Below, piece by piece: positions 35,841 to 45,749 of a stretch of 64,000 bases of DNA; position 1 is the stretch's first letter, and every line of letters begins with the position of its first letter. This stretch comes from Nicotiana tabacum (Eukaryota > Streptophyta > Magnoliopsida > Solanales > Solanaceae). The notes below the pieces were generated by a model. It worked only from the letters and a program-made list of their open reading frames with translations. It made no database searches and was not told where the DNA came from. The DNA lies in contig NC_134080.1 of assembly GCF_000715075.1 (NCBI RefSeq), positions 73,501,291 through 73,565,290 on the forward strand, written 5' to 3'. The position numbers were made by a program, and so were the translations under genes.

Positions 35841-37834
35841 TCATAATTTTTAAAGATTTTTAAATCAATTTATTTTCCTTTTTTATCCATAAAACCCCAA
35901 TAATTATTTCCAAAATTGTTAATTTGGTAATTCATTTATTGGATTTTTATGTTTTATGCTAAAATATAGCTAATGTAATTTTTACATATTTTTATAAATT
36001 TATTTAGTATTTTTAAACTAAAATTGCATATAATTGCAATATTAGCCCTTTTTAGATTCAATTGTGTTTTATATTCATAAAATTAAGTACTGTATTTTTA
36101 AATTGTTAATTATATATTATAAATTATTAGTGCTTTCAATTTACTTCCAGAAATTAATTTACTATTTTTTATAATTTTAAAAGAGGAAAATTGGCTATTT
36201 AAATAATAGCCCAATTACGTTTCAGTTTTAGCCTAAATCTGACCCCAAATTAACCCAACTTCCCCGACCCAATTCCCAGTCAAACCCGACCCCTAACCCT
36301 ATTAAGGGACCCAACCCGGATTCCCCTACCTACCCTCTTTAATCTAGGTCGTTGATCATTTAGATCAACGACCAATATTCGCCCTTACCATTTTTAACCT
36401 TAAACGACCCCTTATCCTACCTAATTCTTCACCAAACGCTGCCCTTGAATACCTCTTCTCTCAATTCTCTCTGAAACCTCACATGAACCCTAGTCGCCGC
36501 CATCTAATCCCACCCTAATCTACCTTAACCCCTACCTAATCCATGGCCTCTCATGGCCATTGAGATGTGTATTGGCCTCCTATGGCTCCTGGGTGTTTGT
36601 TTCTGTGGTTTCATGGCTAGACCTCAAGGGAATCTGGTCCAGTCCTTGCTCGACTTCTGTTTGTGGCCTTTCTCCGGCCATCCATGACCTTTCTCCGGCC
36701 ATTCATGGCCTTTCAAGGCAGGTCCTTAACTTTCCTGGTTAGATCGGTAACTTTCAAGGTCTTTCTCACCTTTTCTAGGTTTTCCAAAACCCTGATCTTT
36801 AAGATCTTTCAATTTTCTTTCAGATCTGCCTTAGATCTGTACTTACTATGAATTTCTTAAGTGTTTTCTCGAAGGTTCTTCAACTTTTCTTTCAAAATGA
36901 TTCTTCATTTTTTCCGATTAGGGTTTCTCTTAATCTCTCTTTTAAAGATCTCTTCTCTGATTTTGGTGTTGTCTCATGATTTTGCTATGTTACTTGTTTA
37001 TGCTTTCCTTCTACTTGAGTCAGCATGTTAAAAATCCTAATTCCTTTTAGTCTTATTCGAGTTCTGAAATTGTTTGCTTAAATATATGTTTATCTTAAGT
37101 TCTTCATTTATGACTCTGTTTTCCTTGTTCGCCTTGTCTGATTTGAGTTCTTTTCATCTCTTAAACGCGGCTACTATTGAAGCCCTAATTTCTTAAAAGG
37201 GGTTTTTCTCACTTATTACTACTGTGAGACCTTTACTTGTTTCTGATTTCTCTTACCGGATACTATGTTCTTCTTCACTGTTGATTCTATGTGACTACTT
37301 GACTTACTTGAATGCTAAGCTTCGAATATTTTCTTACTATTGAATCCTAGCTTATTTCTACCATTATTGTATGTTTGTGTTATCTCTTTTGCCAATGTGT
37401 TTGGCCTCGCATGTCTGATATTTCTGTTCACTCTATTTATATACTGAAGTGCAGAATCATGTTTCATCCTTGATTGGTCTTGATCTTGTGACTGATTACA
37501 AAAGCTTTCTTTTATGAACCCTAATTTCACTCGCATGTTTAAAATTAATTGATTCATTTCCCTTTACTGTGATGTTTTACCTTGCTGAACCCTTTCCCAA
37601 AATAAACATATTTTGTACTTAGACTTGATTGTTTACTTCATACTTTTACTGTCCCTTATATGGCAATAATCAATCTGTCCCCAAATTGATTTATTTCCTT
37701 AATTAAACCTGCAACTACCTGTTAAACAGTGATTCCTTAATTAAAGGGAATCACTTGTGTTAATTGATTCTGACTTATGATTATTTTCATGTTTGTATTT
37801 AATACTTTACCTCTCCTTCACTCGTTTTCAAAAC

Positions 37835-37842
37835 TATAAATA
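37835..37842 (+). promoter_or_regulatory. candidate TATA box of E2 3' LTR
   Basis: TATAAATA in the same context as 21484-21491. Confidence 0.65.
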
Positions 37843-40346
37843 CCCTGCACCCCCTCTTCTTTAAAACACACGAACAATTTGAGTTCAAGAACATATTTAC
37901 ATTCAAAACTTTCTCTATTTTCTCTACTACTACTTGTGTTACTGCTTTGTCTAGCCGGCTGAAAGCCAGGGCTAGGCTGTGGAAATTTGCTTACTTTTCC
38001 TTTCTGCTCTTTGCTTCTTTACTGGTATGTCCCAGTTAATTTTCAAGCATCAACAACAACATGTTTCTTTAATTGTTCCAACTTCTCTCATTCTTGTCTA
38101 CTTTTGCTTATGTTTCTACAATCAAGTTACATTACTAGCATGTTGAAATATGTTCCCTTCTCCTTTTAAATTAATGCTCCCCTATGTGTATGAATCCCAA
38201 ATCCCACATCCCCTCTATGTGGTTGTGTTATCTAGCTGGTTTGTGGGCATGCCAGTATCATCTATTACTGTGCATGACCAAACCTGACCCTTTCTGGGGT
38301 CATATGCTTCATGCAATGTATTCCCAAAACCCTTGACCCCTTTTGTATAACTGCTGATTCTGTGTAGTTTGAGTTTTACTACTACTGTTTTCAAATCACC
38401 CTTACCACTTACTATTTTCAACCCATTTTAAACACATTTTTTTACTGTGTTCTGCACTTCCATTATATTCTTAGAACCTAGGTCCTGCCCCACTTGTGTG
38501 AGCTTTGCTTTGGGACCCTTGAGCTTTCTCTAAACTTGGACACATAATGGCTGGCCCTTCCACACTACACTCATTTCTATCTGGTTATGCAAACCTGGGT
38601 GTAAGCACTGCCTGCGGTCCCTTGAGACCCTTCAGGAACTTTGACACACCCAAGTATGAGAAAGGCTTTGAACATCATTGGCATTTTAGGTAGTTTATTC
38701 CATAACTCAGAGAGGAAGTCAGAATAAGGCTTTCTAAGGTTGTAACTTCTTATTTTGCACTATTCTGATGTAATTCAGTCACTTTTGATATGTAATAATT
38801 TGTAGCAAATATTGGGGGCTGGCTAGTGAAAAGGGATGGGTGATTATGCATGCTTCATCTATTAGAAGAGTAGATAACATGACTATAGGATCTGTTTAAT
38901 AAATTCTGCATGTTTTACTTCCATACTTAGATATGATGCCTATAGGATCTAAATGGCTATAATCAGACATCATGCCTATAAGATTAAAATCGATATTTTC
39001 ATAGAAGTCATGCCTATAGGAATTTCGCTGTGATCAGATAAATTTTGCCTGTTTCACTTCATGTTTAATTAGATATCATGCCTATAGGACCAAATCAGCC
39101 TTTAATACTTAGATACCATGTCTGTAGGAATTAAAATCACCTATAACAAAATCATGTCTATAGGATCTGAAACCAGTTTAGTTAAAAAATCAGTTTAACT
39201 TGTACTATTCTGGATCAGTTTAAACAATCTACTCCATTTATTAATACGGTTTAGAAAGCATGCCTATAGGATCCAAATCACTCGTTTAAAGGTGTTACTG
39301 CTTTGCTACCTTCTTAATCAGTAATAGATATCATACTTATAGTACATCACCAATACACACTTAGGCAAGCCTTAGGAAATAATGACAAAACTGAATCCAC
39401 CTTTTGTTTAGTTAGCAACTGCTACAACCAATAGGCAGGCCTGATTCGGACTTCTTATCAGAGTTATGTAATAAATTGGTCTGCTTCAATAATTAAAACA
39501 CCCTACCTTAGTACCTTTAAATTCTGACCCTAAATGTGCTTAAGTCATGCTATTTATGTGCTTTATTTGAGTAGGTATACATGATCCACATAATTGTTTA
39601 CATGTTTCCCCTAATATGCAGTCCTATGTGTTTTGTATGTCGTCTTAGCCTTTTTACCTTTAAAACCCAAGAGTCAGCCTAAAATCCTCCCTCTTATAGG
39701 AATAGTAGTCCTAAATTCCTCCGGGACTGATAGAAATGGGACGGGTAATAGCATGAAATAGAGGCCAAGACTAATCCGCGCTTTAATACCTTAACGGGGT
39801 GGGAAGGATAGACATGGATATGATGACCGGTGCGCTAATACCATGTGTATCCCCTCTTCTGAGGAGTGTCATACCGGGTATCGCATTGATGTGATACATA
39901 TTATAAATAAACCTAGGACCCCCCCTCCTTTTTTCATATTCTCAAGTATTTGTAGAACTATAACTCCTTTTCAAAATTCGCTTTTTAATAATTGTTTTCA
40001 AACTCTTATGTGTTTAAACTCAAATCCCCTACTATTTGAACCTATATTTGTCTATCTGCTAATTGTATAAAATTCACATAACTGTCTAACCGGAAACCAC
40101 ACTAGTGGATCTTGAGGGGTGTCTTACACCTTCCTCTTAGGAAAATTTCAAGACCTTACCCTATCTCTGGTTATCAAACAAACTTAGAAATGAACTCTAT
40201 AGTTGTCCTAATGCACCTTAAATCATTAGGTGGCCACTCTTCAAATGCAAACCTAGTTCCCAAAAGGAATGAGTTGTCCCATACCCAAAAATGTCATAAA
40301 CCCGATTTTCCAATGCGAAGAGGGAAAAAGGGGGCGCGACAAGAAT

Positions 40347-40737
40347 ATGTCTAGTAAATTGTGGTAATTACTAGGGAGAGAGTTACGACAGTCATAACAC
40401 TCATGATCAGTAGAGAATACTTAGGCGAAATTATAGAAAACGTAGCGGGAAAGATTCCGACAATAGGGAAAATCATAACTGTAGACCTCCTTAATCCTGT
40501 CTCTAACCCTTAGTATCTTTGGTTGTTAATTTACTATTTTAATTTGTTAGTTAATTAGTTAAAGACAAGAATCTTAATATCTATAAGTAGGAATTATTCA
40601 AGCTTGTCTTCTTGGTGATAGTGAACAGTTGTAGCTAAGCCTTAGTTCTCTGTGAGATTCGACTCTGGACTTGTAAACCAGATTATATTTGTAACGACCA
40701 CTTAGTCCTTTTTATAAGTCATAGTTGGGCATGATCA
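40347..40737 (+). repeat. E5 3' LTR, part right of the E2 insertion
   Basis: Continues the LTR interrupted at 19307 and ends '...gcatgatca'. Joined to 18144-19307 it gives a 1.55-kb LTR. It aligns with 14806-15197 of the 5' LTR. The E2 TSD copy agaat is at 40342-40346. Confidence 0.88.
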
Positions 40738-40742
40738 AACTT

Positions 40743-40760
40743 TGGCACCATTGCCGGGGA
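40743..40760 (+). other. second E5 primer binding site, downstream of the 3' LTR
   Basis: TGGCACCATTGCCGGGGA, a tRNA-Asp-type PBS with two differences from the ideal. It is followed by E5 leader sequence to 40795 that matches 15221-15256. A normal 3' LTR is followed by flanking DNA, so another internal region once stood here. Confidence 0.85.
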
Positions 40761-41447
40761 ACAAACGGTGTAGCTGTAGATGTATATATTGCTAGCTCCG
40801 TTAGTGATTTTGGACTTAGGAGCATGTTCGGAATGGAATTTGGAGGTTCGTGGTAGAATTAGACTTGAATTGGCCATGTTAGAAATTTGGCATTTTTCGG
40901 TCGGCAGCGAAAATTTTGATATCGAAGTCAAAACGGAATTCTGGAAATTGGAATAGATTCGTAGTGTCATTTTTTATGTGTGTGCAAAATTCAGAATTTT
41001 GGAAATCCTTAGGCTTGAATCCGGGAGTATTTGGGTGTTTTGATGTTGTTTTGAGTGTTCCGGAAGTTCAATTAAGTTTTTATGTTGATATATGACTTCT
41101 TGGTATGTTTGGTAGAGGTCCCGAGGGCCTCGGGTTGATTTCAGGTGATGGACGGATCAAGGATGGGATTTGAGGAAATGCTTAAGATTTCCTTCATCTC
41201 TCATAACCGCACTCGTGGAGTGGGGACTGCAGGTGCGAGTGTTGCAGAAGAGCAAAGGAACCGCATATGCAGAGGTTTGGAAGGCTGGGCAGGAACTGTA
41301 GGTGCGGTGGATAGTGCGCTCTTGCGAGATCGCAGAAGCGGGATCTGGGCGGTTAAGTGAAAACCGCAGGTGCGGCGCTTGGACCACAGATGAGGTCACG
41401 CAGATGCGAGACATTGGGTTGTAGGTGCGAGATGCCTGGGAAGAAAG

Positions 41448-41455
41448 TATATAAG
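41448..41455 (+). promoter_or_regulatory. candidate TATA box of truncated Tekay LTR
   Basis: TATATAAG immediately downstream of the block of 'gcaggtgcgg/gcagatgcgag' words. Confidence 0.6.
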
Positions 41456-42581
41456 GAAATCTTCGCGAATTTTGGCCATTCTTCACCATTTTGCATCCGA
41501 TTTTGAAGCTTTTAGAGGGTTTAGAAGAGGGAATCTAGGGGGGTTTTCGAGGAGGTAAGCTACTTGAACTCAATACTCATGATTATGGTGATTTTCAGTT
41601 GTTTAAACATGTAATTAAAAGAAATTATGGATGAAATTGAGGGATTAGGGCTTGAAATTGGAGAGTTTAATTTGGGGATTTGAGAAACCATTTGTTGTCG
41701 GATTTTGATGAATTTGGTATGTATGGACTCGTGAGTGAAAATAGTTTCTAGTTTTGTAATTTTTGTTGAATTTCGAAATGTGCGCCCGGAGGCCGGGTTT
41801 GGGTAAATTTTGGAATTTTGGTCTAAATTGATAATTTTTCATATGGAATTGATTCACTGGCCTATACTGATTGCATTGTATTGCTTTTGGTCATACTCGG
41901 GACTTCGGAGGCCGATTCCAGAGGCAAGGGCATCGTGGAGTAGGGATTTGTCTGGTTCGAGGCAAGTAACGATTGTAAATCTTGTCATGAGAGTATGATA
42001 CCCCTATTTTCACATTGTTTTACTATTGTGAGGTGACACACATGCTAGATGATGAGCGTGTGGGCGTGCACCATTGGGATTGTGACTTGATCCGTCCCAT
42101 AGCAACTATTTAGTTGCGTATTTGACTGAAACTATATGATACTTATGTGATTTAGAAAGAATTTTTGGGCCTTGTTCCAAAGCTGTTGGGACCCTTAGGG
42201 GCCTTTTCTTATTATCCTCTCACTGTTTTGATTTAAAAATCTATACTCAGCCATGCTACATTTACTGATTTTATAACTCAGTCTTTATTACTCCATTTTG
42301 ATGCATAAAATTATTTTGGGCTGAGCACCCTATTTTACTGATAGCCCGAGTGGCTTGAGATATTTCTGATTGAGTGAGGCCGATGGCCTGTGTTGTAAGG
42401 ATATTATGGGATCGGGTTGTGCGTCGTAGCATGATGTTACTCATTTATAATTATGAGAGGCCGAGGGCCTGATTGATTTATGCCATGAGGTGGCTTGTTA
42501 TAGCGCTTGGGCTGTAGGAGCCCCTTTGGAGTCTGTACACCCCCAGTGAGCGTGGGTACCCTGAGTGAGTGATATGATGTT

Positions 42582-42720
42582 GCCCGAGGGGCTGTTCTTG
42601 ATCCATGTTGTGCCCGAGGGGCTGTTTACGAGTGACTACGAGGTTTGCCCGAGGGGCTGATTCTGAGTAATGTTATGCCCAAGGGGCGGTTTATGATACA
42701 TATTTGCCCGAGGGTTGTTT
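42582..42720 (+). repeat. short repeat 'gcccgaggggctg' in Tekay LTR
   Basis: Five imperfect copies spaced about 25-35 bp apart. Confidence 0.8.
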
Positions 42721-43310
42721 ATGATTTTCATCGCTTTTACTCTAAATTGCATTGAACCTCTGTTGAAACTGTTGAAAAATATCTTCAAATGATTCTTACA
42801 AAAACTAAATTTTTAAACGAGATGATTTGGCTCATATACTGATTCGAAAGTATGTTATACTCACTGAAATTTCATGACGTGGATTTTATGTGTTTCCTAC
42901 TGCTCAGTCTTTATTTACCTTTATTACTTACTGAATTGGCGTACTCACATTACTTCATGCACCCTATGTGTAGATCCAGGGGTTGTTGGACGTGCTAGCG
43001 ATTGTTGATTTTCATCCGACGCGGATTTGTGGAGTTAGCAAGGTATCTGCATGGCGATCGCAACCCTGCTCTTCACCCTCCTATCTTCCTTTAGCTGTTA
43101 TTAGTAGTTTTCCCCAGACTGTATTAGTCTTAGTTTTTATCGGACTGTTTCTTAGTATATGCTCATGACTTGTGATATCCCGATGTCGGGCCTTTCTTTA
43201 TGCACTTTGTTATTCAAGCTTATATTATGAAGTTTTATTATTTAATAGCTTAAAGACATCTTCATATTTGGATTATCGAGTTGTTTTGGTAAAAAAAGTC
43301 GACTCGCCTA

Positions 43311-44567
43311 GTTTTACGTTAGGCCATCACGACATGGTAGATTTGGGTCGTGATAGGTCATTTCATGAATATTATTCTTTGTACCTTATTCTTTGTTATT
43401 TGAGAATTATTTTACTTAACTTATATACAGTTATGATTTTTTAAAAATATTTTAGGTGTAATCTAACTTTTATATTTAAAATTCATTTTTCATAAAATTT
43501 ATCTTTTTTTGGACAAACTCTTGTAATAATTTTTTTTAATCAAAGAAAAATATTTATTTAAGTATAAGCTCTCATCACCCATTTGAAGTTATTGTAGTGA
43601 TATTTAGCCATAATAAATAATTTAAAATAAATATTCAATCATAAAGAAATTGTTTATTCAAGTTATAAAAAATTCTGGTAATAATTAGATTAATAGTTAC
43701 AAGTTTTTATTATGACAACTTGATATAGCCACAAATTGAGGGACAATAAACTTACGTAGCTAAGTTATACCTTTTTCTCATGCACATGAAATTACCATAT
43801 CAATAGTATTATTTTGAACCACAATAAATTAGTCATACCAAAAACTCATAGTTAAATAAATATTTTTCTTTGATTAAAAAAAATTATTACAAGAGTTTGT
43901 CCAAAAAAAGATAAATTTTATGAAAAATGAATTTTAAATATAAAAGTTAGATTACACCTAAAATATTTTTAAAAAATCATAACTGTATATAAGTTAAGTA
44001 AAATAATTCTCAAATAACAAAGAATAGTTTTACGTTAGGCCATCACGACATGGTAGATTTGGGTCGTGATAGGTCATTTCATGAATATTATTCTTTGTAC
44101 CTTATTCTTTGTTATTTGAGAATTATTTTACTTAACTTATATACAGTTATGATTTTTTAAAAATATTTTAGGTGTAATCTAACTTTTATATTTAAAATTC
44201 ATTTTTCATAAAATTTATCTTTTTTTGGACAAACTCTTGTAATAATTTTTTTTAATCAAAGAAAAATATTTATTTAACTATGAGTTTTTGGTATGACTAA
44301 TTTATTGTGGTTCAAAATAATACTATTGATATGGTAATTTCATGTGCATGAGAAAAAGGTATAACTTAGCTACGTAAGTTTATTGTCCCTCAATTTGTGG
44401 CTATATCAAGTTGTCATAATAAAAACTTGTAACTATTAATCTAATTATTACCAGAATTTTTTATAACTTGAATAAACAATTTCTTTATGATTGAATATTT
44501 ATTTTAAATTATTTATTATGGCTAAATATCACTACAATAACTTCAAATGGGTGATGAGAGCTTATAC
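43311..44567. repeat. identical inverted/direct triplication (A-B'-A'-A-B)
   Basis: Segment A (43311-43561) recurs identically as 44027-44277. Bases 43562-44026 are the exact reverse complement of 44103-44567 (465-bp arms, 76-bp spacer 44027-44102). A begins with the last 45 bases of the truncated Tekay LTR, so the rearrangement is younger than that insertion. The order is A, inverted B, inverted part of A, A, B. The junctions share 'taa' (43559-43561) and 'ta' (44025-44026) with the switched strand. Confidence 0.95.
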
Positions 44568-45168
44568 TTAGCAATGGATATTATTTTGAAAATAAATTTG
44601 TAGCTATTGAGCCAGCCATTACTATATTTTTTTATAATTTAAGCAAAAATATTCATTTAGTTATAATATTTTATTTCAAGTAATTTTTGTGGCTAAACAG
44701 TTAGTATTGCTACAATATCTTCAAATACACGGAAAAAATTTCTATTAGCTACAAAATTGAATTGTATGAATAAGTTGTAGCTATTAAGCCACTTATTGCC
44801 ATGGATTTTTATAGCTTGATACAAAAAGATCTATTTAGCTATAACATTTTATTTCTAGTAATTCTTTGTGGCAGGTTGCTATTGCTACAATAACTTCAAA
44901 TGCGTGGCAAAAAATATACTATTAGCTACGAAGTTTTGTTGTAGCAATAAATTTGTAGCTATTCGGATCATTATTGCCACGGTAATTAGCAACTATAGCA
45001 AAAATAAAGAATTAGCTTTGCCAATTTAGTTTTGTAGCTAATAAATTTTACGAAACTGTAAATAGCTATGACATTTTAATTTTTGTGGCTATCGTTAGGT
45101 ATTAGCCATAACTTTCATATTTGTAGCTAAGAATTCGTAGATATAGATGCATAATGTTGCAGTGCACG
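44400..45168. repeat. degenerate ~176-bp tandem repeats, AT-rich, possible DNA-transposon remnant
   Basis: Three to four diverged units, each with 'ttgtagctatt..gcca', 'ttttataacttga', 'attttatttc.agtaatt..tgtggct' and 'gctacaataacttcaaatg' boxes. The last box occurs at 44541, 44719 and 44894, spacing 178 and 175. Many TAGCTA/GTAGCT words. The right edge '...gttgcagtg' (45160-45168) could be a diverged CACTA-type terminus (reverse complement cactgcaac), but no left terminus was found. No protein. Confidence 0.55.
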
Positions 45169-45749
45169 TTCAGGAGATCATATGGGTACATTAGAGTATT
45201 GTTTTTTTTTTTTCCAAATAAAAATCATGATCTTTGCCATGTCACAACAGACTTCGATAGACGGGACTAGATTTTCTGATAGTTATTCTAGGATTTCCTG
45301 CAGTTTTGATTAAATTTTTAGCTGATTCTGTGCATGCATATCTTTATCGACTATTTTCTGTCAATCAATGGGTATATAGAAGAACTCATTCAGTGTACCT
45401 AAAGTTTCTAGAGTAGAAAGCCTCCACAGATTAGCATTACTGCACAATATTCTGTAATTTTCTTTAATTGCCTTTCACTACTTACTTTTGTTCTACATTA
45501 GAGTTGGTAAAATAAGTTACTTCCAGATTTCTTAAACAGTAGCAGCAAGGCATTTTATTCTAATTTTGACTTATTTTATCACATAAAAAGAAAAAAGATT
45601 CATTTGAGGATAATGTGAATGATTGATAACATGACAATAGTCAAATTTAGCAACATGCATGAGATATAAATTATGCTCAAATAGTTTTTAGGTAGAAATT
45701 ATATATGATCTCTTGGTAAAAGTGTTACAACTGGTTTTTGATAGCAGAC
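45169..45749. other. unassigned sequence, possibly low copy
   Basis: About 580 bp of AT-rich DNA with no LTR, PBS, repeat unit or coding domain that I recognise, and no similarity to other parts of the window. Ends directly at the E4 LTR (45750). Confidence 0.4.

Larger units (their letters stand above)
19308..40341 (+). mobile_element. E2: full-length but defective Tat/Ogre-like Ty3/Gypsy retrotransposon
   Basis: 21,034 bp bounded by a perfect TSD agaat (19303-19307 and 40342-40346). It has two 4.68-kb LTRs, a tRNA-Arg-type PBS, a coding region in the order ORF1, gag, protease, G-patch-like, RT, RNase H, second RNase H, integrase, a 2-kb repeat-rich 3' untranslated region and a polypurine tract. 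The extra 5' ORF, the second RNase H and a probable intron before RT are hallmarks of the Tat/Ogre group. All coding blocks carry stops or frameshifts. Sampled LTR stretches differ by about 4-5 percent, so this is an old insertion. It interrupts the E5 3' LTR. Confidence 0.93.
35659..40341 (+). repeat. E2 3' LTR
   Basis: 4,683 bp, colinear with 19308-23988. It keeps the TATA box (37835-37842), the 'ctagccggctg' box (37951) and the CATGCCTATAGG motif array (about 38873-39350), and ends GGGGGCGCGACA followed by TSD agaat. It differs from the 5' copy in the AT/hairpin region near the start. Confidence 0.93.
40796..43355 (+). mobile_element. 5'-truncated Tekay-type LTR
   Basis: Begins at 'ctccgttagtgattttgga', which lies about 225 bp inside complete relatives (compare 56763 in the LTR that starts at 56540). 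It runs to the LTR end '..gatttgggtcgtgata', where relatives have GTGACA. Contains a CpG-rich block (41205-41430), a TATA box (41448-41455) and a 'gcccgaggggctg' repeat (42582-42720). No PBS, polypurine tract or coding follows. The join to E5 at 40795/40796 has 'tag' in common and looks like illegitimate recombination. Confidence 0.85.

Noticed and set aside
43172..43444. 90-codon open frame
   Set aside because: Crosses the LTR end and the start of the triplication; no domain.
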